Assembly: GCA_029856425.1 (NCBI GenBank)
Contig: JAHQWZ010000042.1
Coordinates: 1 to 10,775 of the forward strand
Length of the DNA: 10,775 bases
Origin: Candidatus Thorarchaeota archaeon
GTDB taxonomy: Archaea > Asgardarchaeota > Thorarchaeia > Thorarchaeales > Thorarchaeaceae
Reading direction: 5' to 3'
Shown piece by piece: positions 1-5,220 of the stretch. The translations under genes and the position numbers were made by a program. Each line of letters begins with the position of its first letter. Positions within the stretch are counted from its first letter, which is position 1. The notes below the pieces were generated by a model. The model was not told the DNA's origin. It made no database searches and was given only the letters and a program-made list of their open reading frames with translations.

Positions 1-109
1 TTAGCGACACTACTGAGCCGTTCGCGACGGACTCGGATGCGAGCCCGTTCCACTTGCATGTCTTAACCCCAAGCCGAAAGCAGTGTCCTCTAGCAGGATC
101 AACTAGAGT
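1..109 (-). rRNA. 16S (SSU) ribosomal RNA, 5' end, partial
   Basis: The minus strand read from about 109 downward is the 5' end of a small-subunit rRNA and runs off the left edge. It contains the conserved GTTGATCCTG block, flanked by TCTAG (107-103) and CTAGA, which together form helix 1; most archaea have TCCGG and CCGGA here, so the change is compensatory and keeps the stem. Further in are TTAAGACATGCAAGT (the usual TAAGCCATGCAAGT region) and GCGAACGGCTCAGTA, an archaeal-style signature. The bases after CTCAGTA are GTGTCGC, where most archaea have ACACGTG, so the gene looks lineage-specific. The mature 5' end is placed by analogy with other archaeal 16S and could be off by a few bases. Only about 7% of the gene is present. 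Confidence 0.9.
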
Positions 110-446
110 TGATCACAATCATACACCTTAGCAAGGTAGACCTGAGTAGTAGAAGGTCTAGTGTACGAATCTTTTACACACATGAACTTAGCTTGATGAA
201 GTACAGGCGTAACGGGGATAGTTGGTGAACTTACCCAATTAACCTGCACACTGCTGAGCATTTCTTAGACAAGAGGGGATTCCAGCACAGTCGCACCGGT
301 CTATCTCATGTCCGCATCTTATTCTCGCGCCTGGAAATCGCGGACCATCATCGCTTGGCATTCGCCGACAGCATCAGGTCTGACACCGTTAGGGCGCGAA
401 GGCAGAATCCACCCCGCGGCATCCGAATAAAAAGCTTTCCAAGGGT
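110..446 (-). other. 16S rRNA 5' external leader with several inverted repeats
   Basis: No protein gene is supported here. The stretch lies between the rRNA TATA box and the mature 16S 5' end, so it should be the transcribed leader. Visible stems include ACCTT/AAGGT (125-129 with 133-137), TAGACCT/AGGTCTA (137-143 with 154-160), GTGTA/TACAC (161-165 with 175-179) and GTCCGC/GCGGAC (310-315 with 340-345). In archaea such leaders carry the 5' half of the processing stem that pairs with the 16S trailer. That partner is outside the window, so the processing motif cannot be confirmed. The start of the transcript at about 446 is inferred from TATA spacing. Confidence 0.6.
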
Positions 447-470
447 CCACACTTTCGGCTTTCTTTGCGC

Positions 471-479
471 ATTTTATAG
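471..479 (-). promoter_or_regulatory. TATA box of the 16S rRNA promoter
   Basis: On the minus strand this reads CTATAAAAT, a near-ideal archaeal box A. Transcription would start about 25 nt downstream, near 446-450, giving a leader of roughly 340 nt before the mature 16S. It is the strongest-looking promoter in the window, as expected for an rRNA gene. The end of an inverted repeat (480-502) directly abuts its upstream side, where the BRE would lie. Confidence 0.7.
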
Positions 480-502
480 GGTTCTAAAGAGCCTCTAGAA
501 CC
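480..502 (-). terminator. 3' hairpin after the membrane protein gene, abutting the rRNA TATA
   Basis: On the minus strand GGTTCTAGAG (502-493) and CTCTTTAGAACC (down to 480) form a 10-bp stem with one G-U pair and a 3-nt loop. It starts 4 nt after the TAA stop of the upstream gene. The wobble pair is a G-U only in minus-strand RNA (C-A in the other), which favours a role in that transcript. No U-tract follows. It may terminate or protect the upstream mRNA, or act as a DNA palindrome at the rRNA BRE. Confidence 0.45.
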
Positions 503-506
503 ATGA

Positions 507-1541
507 TTAGCTAGTTTGAACTTGACCCAGTTTCTTATCCCGAATAAGAAACCCACCTACACTTACCAGTAGTAGAAGCGTCGGCCCTATTAGTATTCCA
601 GCCCATGCAAAGACCGCAAGGCCTGATAGCAGGGCTATCTTCAATATGCTGTTTATGTCATTTTTCCAGCCAATCTTCAGTGACCTCAGTGTAGCAATCC
701 CGATTAGTATTGGGAACAATGCGAAGAGTAGTGTGATTATCACTTGAGCGTTTGCAGGAACCTGCAGCAAAGCCCATACCGTCTGGAACAACAGTGCGGG
801 TCCACTGCCTAGGATTAGGAGTCCTGCTATGATGCCCGTCCATGTCAGAGCGTCATTTTCGATTCCGAACTCCTCACTTCTTCTTGAGTAGAGAATAACA
901 CCTAGAAGAAGGGTGATGAGCCAAGGAAACAGAATAGCAAGGATGTTTTGTCCTTCCCACAGGTGGATTGTGATCACGTTGAGAGCTACAAGAACCCACT
1001 CATCAAATGTGAACTCCTCTTGGAATCCCATAGCAAGGGCATATCTCTCAGCTTCTGTCGAGTCATAGATTGCCAAGTAGTATGTCCCGGTTTCGGGAAT
1101 CGTTGTGTCGATATCGAGAACTTCAAAGAAGGCAGAGGGGGTGAAGCCCTCATACTCTTGATGTAGCGTATGGTTATCATAGATCACGTAGCCACTGCCC
1201 GTGGGTATCTCAAGATAGTCTGGGGCTGGTGTGGAGTTTGTAATTCCAGGACCTATCAAAGCAAGAATTGGTCGAAAAGCTGACGCCTGTAGTTCAGCGG
1301 GCAGGTTCAATATCAGTCTTAGTCGAGCCCCTGATTCCATGTCAAACGTGTAGTAGTGAGCTTCTCCAGCTTCGTGAAGCTCATGATACATGACCCATGA
1401 TTTCAAGGGATTCTCGATTTCTAGTGCTGTGTCAAGGCTGTTACCGGGTTCACCTCCAACTGGCACATGTGCTGTGGCGCCTTGTGCAAGCATAAGCATG
1501 GTTACAGCTATAGCGAAGAACAGAACAGAACGAGGCCGCAT
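507..1541 (-). CDS. Secreted-domain multi-pass membrane protein, function unknown
   Basis: 344 aa. Residues 1-24 are a signal peptide (basic MRPR, hydrophobic run, likely cut after ATA). Residues about 40-175 look like an extracellular beta-sandwich: AHYYTFDMESGARLRLIL and the later PETGTYYLAIYD resemble the pre-peptidase C-terminal (PPC) type repeat, where a YTF strand pair and a G-TYYL-I strand recur. This resemblance is by eye only. Residues about 199-219, 233-259, 264-285 and 298-334 are hydrophobic and give about five transmembrane helices. The segment between, HLWEGQN (193-199), sits at the membrane boundary. NST and NHT are potential N-glycosylation sites in the outer domain. The ATG has no SD but lies about 25 nt from a TATA box, suggesting a leaderless mRNA. 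The gene ends only about 30 nt before the rRNA TATA box. It could be a sensor or a structural surface protein; nothing visible points to an enzyme. Confidence 0.85.
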   Translation of the reverse strand: MRPRSVLFFAIAVTMLMLAQGATAHVPVGGEPGNSLDTALEIENPLKSWVMYHELHEAGEAHYYTFDMESGARLRLILNLPAELQASAFRPILALIGPGITNSTPAPDYLEIPTGSGYVIYDNHTLHQEYEGFTPSAFFEVLDIDTTIPETGTYYLAIYDSTEAERYALAMGFQEEFTFDEWVLVALNVITIHLWEGQNILAILFPWLITLLLGVILYSRRSEEFGIENDALTWTGIIAGLLILGSGPALLFQTVWALLQVPANAQVIITLLFALFPILIGIATLRSLKIGWKNDINSILKIALLSGLAVFAWAGILIGPTLLLLVSVGGFLIRDKKLGQVQTS

Positions 1542-1562
1542 GTTATTTCCAATAACTATAGT

Positions 1563-1570
1563 TAATATAA
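1563..1570 (-). promoter_or_regulatory. TATA box for the 507-1541 gene, probably leaderless
   Basis: The minus strand reads TTATATTA here, with its centre about 25 nt before the ATG at 1541, so the transcript would begin at or next to the start codon. No SD precedes this ATG, which agrees with a leaderless message. The same AT-rich stretch on the plus strand reads AATATAAGAAA (from 1564) and could also drive rightward transcription starting near 1595, just before the structured element at 1617. Confidence 0.5.
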
Positions 1571-1616
1571 GAAATATGAAAGGGGCACAAATTCAATGCT
1601 CCTGTTTTGGAAAGGG

Positions 1617-1706
1617 TGATGGAAGGGCGGGGTGAGGACCCCGCCTTTCATTTGCAGAGCCCGGAGGTAATGGCTGCTGCACACAGTTGTCGAGCTTCTT
1701 CCATCA
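1617..1706. ncRNA. Candidate structured RNA (three-way junction) or tiny-ORF locus
   Basis: A nested set of inverted repeats fills the gap between two divergent genes. The outer arms TGATGGAAG (1617-1625) and CTTCCATCA (1698-1706) pair over 9 bp. Inside, GGCGGGGT (1626-1633) and ACCCCGCC (1638-1645) form a perfect 8-bp hairpin with loop GAGG. It can extend to 11 bp if the outer stem is open. GCAG-AGCC (1654-1661) and GGCT-g-CTGC (1672-1680) form a second hairpin with a 10-nt loop. Together they fold as a three-way junction. On the minus strand the same DNA has an ORF of 19 codons (1707-1648, MMEEARQLCAAAITSGLCK) whose stop codon directly precedes the GC-rich hairpin, which would then look like its terminator. 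I do not recognise it as SRP RNA, RNase P RNA or a guide RNA. Strand and nature are undecided. Confidence 0.4.
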
Positions 1707-1728
1707 TATCTATGTATCAGACCTACGA

Positions 1729-1750
1729 ATCCTGAATATAAAGGCAGGAT
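1729..1750. promoter_or_regulatory. Inverted repeat enclosing a TATA-like box
   Basis: ATCCTG (1729-1734) and CAGGAT (1745-1750) are perfect inverted arms around AATATAAAGG. The centre can serve as a TATA box in either direction: AATATAAAG rightward (start near 1763), or TTTATATT leftward (start near 1707-1712, next to the tiny ORF at 1707). A protein bound to the arms would block TBP, so it is a reasonable operator candidate. Six-base arms can occur by chance. Confidence 0.3.
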
Positions 1751-1813
1751 GAACGATAGCTCTGTATGATTCGTCTAGCAATTTTCTTCGCTGATTCTAG
1801 GGATAGGTCACCA

Positions 1814-1838
1814 AATCATCCAAATGTGCTAGATGATT
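1814..1838. promoter_or_regulatory. Inverted repeat upstream of the 1891 operon TATA
   Basis: AATCATC (1814-1820) and GATGATT (1832-1838) are perfect 7-bp inverted arms, 11 nt apart, ending about 12 nt before the TATA-like box at 1850. CATCCAA also occurs as a direct repeat at 1817-1823 and 1839-1845, 22 bp apart, close to two helical turns. This placement suits a dimeric regulator, perhaps the winged-helix protein encoded by the operon itself; that link is an inference. Confidence 0.3.
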
Positions 1839-1849
1839 CATCCAATCAC

Positions 1850-1857
1850 AATATAGG
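1850..1857 (+). promoter_or_regulatory. TATA-like box of the membrane protein/winged-helix operon
   Basis: AATATAGG lies about 40 nt before the ATG at 1891, which puts the expected start of transcription near 1877-1880. The SD TGAGGT (1879-1884) then lies 6 nt before the ATG. The box departs from consensus at its 3' end, so it is moderate support only. Confidence 0.4.
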
Positions 1858-1890
1858 CAATGTCAAGAAAGCCAATCGTGAGGTTCGCAG

Positions 1891-2478
1891 ATGCAGGCAC
1901 TCTCACCCAGTCAAATCGCGTTCGTCCTCATTCTTGAAGCTGTAAGTGGGACCATAGCTCTGCTGGTTTCGCACTATTCCAACAAGGCATACCGATTCAC
2001 TCAGCAGAAGAAACTCGCAGACCTCTCCACAGGATTTCTAGTTCTATCAGCAGGCATGTATGGCAGAGTAATTGGAATCATCTATACAGTCATATTCTTG
2101 GACCTAGAGGTTCTAGGCATATCTATCATAGCCACTGGTTTCATGCGAATAATGGCGTATATTCTATTCGTGATATCAACGCGTCACACCGTAAAATCTG
2201 TACCAGAGATGGTCCTGTTTATGCAGGTCCCTCTGCTCGTTGATTTTAATCTCGAACTGATTGCCATAGTTATTCTCATCATTGTGGTACTGCAATCGCT
2301 GATGAACTATGCCTCTACTCGAAGTCGATACGGACTTTACGTTTTCATAGGATTCCTGCTACTACTCCTCAGTCATTTTGCAGCTGTTATGAACAACGGC
2401 TATTTGATTAGCCAAGTTCTGCAGCTCCTCGCCTTTCTTGCGCTTCTTGTCATGCTATACAAGGTAGGCCGAGAGTAA
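1891..2478 (+). CDS. Six-helix integral membrane protein paired with a winged-helix regulator
   Basis: 195 aa, almost entirely hydrophobic, with no obvious enzymatic motif. Helices are at about residues 8-28, 45-70, 74-96, 118-140, 146-166 and 170-191. After helix 1 comes a short basic/polar segment, YSNKAYRFTQQKKLADLS, then a glycine-rich helix. This YKAYR-plus-helix pattern recalls small archaeal membrane proteins often encoded beside HTH genes, such as the haloarchaeal DUF7521 group. I cannot confirm membership without a profile search. The ATG has a good SD (TGAGGT, 6-nt spacing). Its TAA stop overlaps the ATG of the next gene by one base (TAATG), so the two are surely co-transcribed and probably translationally coupled. 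A role in passing a membrane or envelope state to the regulator is plausible but inferred. Confidence 0.85.
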   Translation: MQALSPSQIAFVLILEAVSGTIALLVSHYSNKAYRFTQQKKLADLSTGFLVLSAGMYGRVIGIIYTVIFLDLEVLGISIIATGFMRIMAYILFVISTRHTVKSVPEMVLFMQVPLLVDFNLELIAIVILIIVVLQSLMNYASTRSRYGLYVFIGFLLLLLSHFAAVMNNGYLISQVLQLLAFLALLVMLYKVGRE

Positions 2479-2771
2479 TGAGTCGAAGACGGGCATATCG
2501 CTCAAAGATGCGCATCCTCGCTGATATGATGCGCGCCATCCAGAGTGAGGGTGAGGAAGGAGCAGGCCCGACGAAAATTCTCTACCAAGCCAATCTTTCC
2601 CATGACCGATTGACTCAGTATCTCGAGGAGCTTGTAGAAAAGGAACTTGTCCTGGAATCTGGTGATGGAGAAAGTGGTAGAGTATACTCTCTCACGGAGA
2701 AGGGCAGAGAGTTCCTGAGAGAGTTTGTGAAGATGGAGAAGTTCTCCGAGGCATTTGGGATTGAGATTTAA
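2478..2771 (+). CDS. Winged helix-turn-helix transcriptional regulator
   Basis: 97 aa with a basic N-terminus (MSRRRAYRSK). Residues 7-25 form the first helix (MRILADMMRAIQ), about 30-40 the second (GPTKILYQANL), and 41-58 the recognition helix (SHDRLTQYLEELVEKELV). The wing follows at about 59-77 (GDGESGRVYSLTEKG). The order TKI-x-Y-x-ANLS, LxxYLxxL, YxLTxKGxxFL is typical of the archaeal HTH_45 (PF14947) family of small DNA-binding proteins. There is no ligand domain, so any signal must come from a partner, and the overlapping membrane protein gene upstream is the obvious candidate. It may regulate its own operon through the inverted repeats at 1729-1838. The family call is strong; target genes are unknown. 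Confidence 0.9.
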   Translation: MSRRRAYRSKMRILADMMRAIQSEGEEGAGPTKILYQANLSHDRLTQYLEELVEKELVLESGDGESGRVYSLTEKGREFLREFVKMEKFSEAFGIEI

Positions 2772-2785
2772 TGATGCCTCAAAGG

Positions 2786-2793
2786 TTTTAAGA
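2786..2793 (+). promoter_or_regulatory. TATA box of tRNA-Ala
   Basis: TTTTAAGA, preceded by AAAGG, is centred about 31 nt before the mature tRNA 5' end. Transcription would start a few nt upstream of the tRNA, leaving a short leader for RNase P. A 5-bp hairpin (CTTGG 2801-2805 with CCAAG 2811-2815) lies between and could instead belong to the 3' end of the winged-helix mRNA. Confidence 0.5.
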
Positions 2794-2820
2794 AATACAT
2801 CTTGGAATCTCCAAGGCCAT

Positions 2821-2927
2821 GGGCCGGTAGATCAGACTGGTAGATCGTCTGATTCGCAAAGTCATGGGATTGTCCTTTGAATCGGATCTTCAGAAGGTCG
2901 CGAGTTCAAATCTCGCCCGGTCCACCA
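2821..2927 (+). tRNA. tRNA-Ala (anticodon CGC) with a 30-nt intron, CCA encoded
   Basis: Acceptor stem GGGCCGG (2821-2827) pairs with CCGGTCC (2917-2923) and includes the G3-U70 pair that defines alanine identity. The D-stem is GATC/GATC (2830-2833, 2843-2846), the anticodon stem TCTGA/TCAGA (2848-2852, 2890-2894) and the T-arm GCGAG-TTCAAAT-CTCGC (2900-2916). Discriminator A is at 2924 and CCA at 2925-2927 is encoded. The mature anticodon loop is TTCGCAT with CGC at 2855-2857. The intron (2859-2888) is at the canonical 37/38 position. The splice structure pairs TTCG (2853-2856) with CGGA (2883-2886), leaving 3-nt bulges CA|A and TC|T cut by the splicing endonuclease. The intron's own stem is imperfect in this fold. 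CGC reads only GCG codons. Confidence 0.93.
2859..2888 (+). other. tRNA-Ala intron
   Basis: 30 nt between A37 (2858) and U38 (2889). Removal restores a 7-nt anticodon loop and a fully paired anticodon stem. The central 4-bp helix TTCG/CGGA and both 3-nt bulges fit the BHB model. An alternative 5-bp pairing CAAAG (2857-2861) with CTTTG (2875-2879) would absorb the 5' bulge and must be open for splicing. Confidence 0.75.
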
Positions 2928-2980
2928 TTTCGCTATGCTAGATGCCAAGGCATTTTACTGATTTTCATCTTGTTCAGAGC

Positions 2981-3376
2981 ATGCCAGAGATATTGCGTAA
3001 AGAGGTACAGATGGGTTTCGATGATGCTGTCAGGAGGGTTGAAACACTCGCCGAGGAGGGCGGTTTCACAATCCTATTGACAAAGGGTATGCATGACATG
3101 TTCAAGAAGAAGCTGGGCATCGATGACTACCCCCGTAGGACCTTCATTCTTGCATGTTCTGCAGACCTCGCGAAGAAGGCTATGGATGTATCATCAGACA
3201 TGTCACTTGTAATGCCATGTAGTTTTGTGGTTTCTGAAGAGGACGGCAAAATAATTGTTACTCACTCTTCGATAATGAAAATGGGCGTTGAGCTAGGTTT
3301 TGCTCCAGAAGAGCCGATGAAACCTGTAATAGAAGAAACTAGCACTCGGGTCCATAAGGTTTGGGACAGAATCTAG
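2981..3376 (+). CDS. DUF302 family protein
   Basis: 131 aa from the ATG at 2981. The fold is that of DUF302: an amphipathic helix with FDDAVRRVETLAEEGGFTILLTK, then MHDMFKKKLGID, a strand FILACSADLAKKAM, and the typical VMPCSFVVSEEDGKIIV hairpin. DUF302 proteins are small alpha/beta proteins of unknown biochemical role, found alone or fused to redox and metal-related domains. The C-terminal extension of about 30 residues (FAPEEPMKPVIEE...) has only weak character. An ATG at 2942 in the same frame would add 13 residues, but they do not resemble the family start, so 2981 is preferred. No SD is visible. It follows the tRNA by 53 nt and may have its own weak promoter near 2955, or be read through from the tRNA. 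Confidence 0.85.
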   Translation: MPEILRKEVQMGFDDAVRRVETLAEEGGFTILLTKGMHDMFKKKLGIDDYPRRTFILACSADLAKKAMDVSSDMSLVMPCSFVVSEEDGKIIVTHSSIMKMGVELGFAPEEPMKPVIEETSTRVHKVWDRI

Positions 3377-3433
3377 GTACTAGACAATTTGCGAATCACT
3401 GTCGAAAGCTTCACTAGACACCGTAATCAGGGT

Positions 3434-4219
3434 ATGCATATGGTCAATCCGATAGAGAGCCAATGGGAAGCCAACTCGCAAGCATTTGCAGAATTAATTG
3501 ATCAGAAGGGGACACCTCATCATCAGCACATCCTAAATCCTTGTGTGGAGAAACTGTTAGGGGATGTAAAAGGAAAGCTGCTTCTTGACGCTGGATGTGG
3601 GGAGGGCTATCTCTCAAGACATTATGCTCGTAAGGGAGCCATCGTCACAGGAGTGGATATCTCAAATGCGCTTATCGAGATTTGCAAATCTCTGCCAAGT
3701 GAAAAACTCAACTATCATGTGGGCAACATCTGCAATCTTGATTTCATCGCTGATCGCACATATGATGCTGTGCTCTGCAATCTGGTGTTGCTCAATATCC
3801 CCTGTCTGAAAGAGGCTCTAGGTGAATTCTATCGTGTTCTAAAGCCGGATGGGTCACTAGTCTTTTCAATTGTTCATCCATCATTCAACTTCTATGGGCC
3901 TGGTAAATGGGAGATGGGTGAGAGGGACATTGATACTAAGAGAAGAAAGGGGCTATTCTTCAAGGTTGACCAATACTTTGATGAACGAATATACGATCAT
4001 ATCTGGAAGACTCGGGCAGGAGATAGCTTCCCGCAGCCAATGAGCTTCTTTCATAGGACACTCACCACCTATATACGTGGAGTAATTGAATCTGGTTTCT
4101 TCATCTCCGAAATTGAGGAGCCCAAGCCTGTGGTTGATGATGACTTCTTCGAAAGAGAACGCAGAATACCATTCTTTCTGGTTGTGAAAGCCAGAAAACC
4201 TTCCTTCAAGAGCACCTGA
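3434..4219 (+). CDS. Class I SAM-dependent methyltransferase
   Basis: About 261 aa, cytoplasmic. Motif I is LLLDAGCGEGYLS (49-61, the SAM-binding glycine loop). The acidic residue after strand 2 is D75 in VTGVDIS, which binds the ribose. Motif post-I/II is YDAVLCNLVLLNI (110-122), and EFYRVLKPDGSLVFSIVHPSF (131-151) carries the family's strand 5 and VHP segment. The C-terminal third (FFHRTLTTYIRGVIESGF and a PFFLVVKARK strand) completes the Rossmann-like fold. The VHPSF and FFHRTL pattern fits a group of broad small-molecule or quinone/lipid-like methyltransferases, but the substrate cannot be read. The frame is open from a TTG at 3389, 12 nt after the DUF302 stop. ATGs at 3434 and 3440 (the latter behind CAGGGT) are better starts and match where homologues begin. 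Confidence 0.88.
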   Translation: MHMVNPIESQWEANSQAFAELIDQKGTPHHQHILNPCVEKLLGDVKGKLLLDAGCGEGYLSRHYARKGAIVTGVDISNALIEICKSLPSEKLNYHVGNICNLDFIADRTYDAVLCNLVLLNIPCLKEALGEFYRVLKPDGSLVFSIVHPSFNFYGPGKWEMGERDIDTKRRKGLFFKVDQYFDERIYDHIWKTRAGDSFPQPMSFFHRTLTTYIRGVIESGFFISEIEEPKPVVDDDFFERERRIPFFLVVKARKPSFKST

Positions 4220-4268
4220 TAACCATAAATGGATGTGAACATGTTGACTCTAGTAGAGGTAGAAAGCA

Positions 4269-5159
4269 ATGCCATTGAACCTTGATGATTTGGACTATTT
4301 GAGTATGGGAAAACGAACCAGACTCCATAGATTGATGTACAAACATGGACCTGGAAATGGACGCCTGCTTCTGTTGCCAATAGACCAAGGAATGGAGCAT
4401 GGACCAGTATCATTTTTCCCTAATCCTCCAAGTGAAGATCCTGACTTTCAGTTTAGGCTTGCAGATGAGGGAGGATACTCTGGAATTGCACTGCAATTGG
4501 GCTTGGCAGAGAAGTATGGACCAAAGTATGCTGGACGAGTGCCAATCGTACTGAAGGTCAATGGCAAGACAAGGATTCCTCCAGACTCTTATGCGATGTC
4601 TCCGATGACTGCGTCTGTTGAGGATGCTGTCAGGATTGGTGCTGATGCCATAGGATACACGCTATACGTTGGCAGTCCTAGACAGGTTGAGGACATGAAT
4701 CAATTCAGGAAAGTCAAGGCAGATGCAGATCGCTATGGAATCCCGATAATCCTCTGGTCATATCCTCGCGGTGAGGCAATTGAGAAGCAGGGTGGAAAGA
4801 AGTCTCTCTACGCAATAGACTATGCTGCTAGGATGGCAAATGAGCTGGGAGTGGCAGCTGTTAAGCTGAATGTGCCCGAAGATGATCCGAAGAAACGTTC
4901 TGAACAGCCAACGCCCTATGATTCGCTTCAACTCGGCTATGGGGAGAGAGTGAGAAAAGTCATCAAGTCTGCAGGGAAGACGCTGGTGCTATTCTCCGGA
5001 GGGAGCATGTTGAGCGATGAGGATCTTCTGTACAGGGCCAAGGTCTGTCTTGAAGAAGGTGCAGCTGGACTGCTATTTGGTCGTAACCTATGGCAAAGAA
5101 AATGGGATGATGCACTTGAGATAACTGCGAGACTCAAGAAGATGATGCTGGACCTATGA
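4269..5159 (+). CDS. Class I fructose-bisphosphate aldolase (DeoC/FbaB type)
   Basis: 296 aa, cytoplasmic TIM barrel. LLLPIDQGMEHGP (34-46) carries the substrate-binding Asp (D39). ILWSYPRG (161-168) has the conserved Trp/Tyr pair of archaeal class I aldolases, and VAAVKLNVP (195-203) contains the Schiff-base lysine K199. LFSGG (241-245) and LLFGRN (268-273) are the two phosphate-binding ends of strands 7 and 8. All key residues are present, so it should reversibly cleave fructose 1,6-bisphosphate to triose phosphates without metal. Closely related enzymes make the 2-amino-3,7-dideoxy-heptulosonate precursor of archaeal aromatic amino acids, so that activity is the main alternative; length and the WxYPRG motif favour aldolase. 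The SD AGAGGT (4255-4260) is 8 nt before the ATG, 49 nt after the methyltransferase stop. Confidence 0.88.
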   Translation: MPLNLDDLDYLSMGKRTRLHRLMYKHGPGNGRLLLLPIDQGMEHGPVSFFPNPPSEDPDFQFRLADEGGYSGIALQLGLAEKYGPKYAGRVPIVLKVNGKTRIPPDSYAMSPMTASVEDAVRIGADAIGYTLYVGSPRQVEDMNQFRKVKADADRYGIPIILWSYPRGEAIEKQGGKKSLYAIDYAARMANELGVAAVKLNVPEDDPKKRSEQPTPYDSLQLGYGERVRKVIKSAGKTLVLFSGGSMLSDEDLLYRAKVCLEEGAAGLLFGRNLWQRKWDDALEITARLKKMMLDL

Positions 5160-5220
5160 CAAACACAAAGCACCCCATCCCAAAGCCTTTTCCCATGGTT
5201 TTACAATCCTGCGGTAAGTG

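Noticed and set aside
1390..1635. 81-aa plus-strand frame over the signal-peptide end of the membrane protein
   Set aside because: Antisense to a clear signal peptide, and it runs into the structured element; no SD.
1654..1690. H/ACA guide RNA idea, from a hairpin followed by ACACA
   Set aside because: No pseudouridylation pocket or proper kink-turn is visible; the GAGG tetraloop is too small for a K-loop.
1768..1942. Short plus-strand ORF starting ATGATTCGT, overlapping the start of the membrane protein
   Set aside because: Low-complexity Asn/Ser/Arg product, no SD, overlaps the better-supported gene in another frame.
2877..3080. 67-aa plus-strand frame beginning inside the tRNA
   Set aside because: Its first part is tRNA-Ala 3' sequence and the rest overlaps the DUF302 gene in another frame; the composition is not protein-like.
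3389..3433. TTG start giving a longer methyltransferase
   Set aside because: The added residues do not resemble family N-termini and no SD precedes it; ATG 3434 or 3440 is better.
4069..4413. 114-aa minus-strand frame across the methyltransferase/aldolase junction
   Set aside because: It overlaps two well-supported genes antisense, has no SD or promoter, and matches nothing recognisable.
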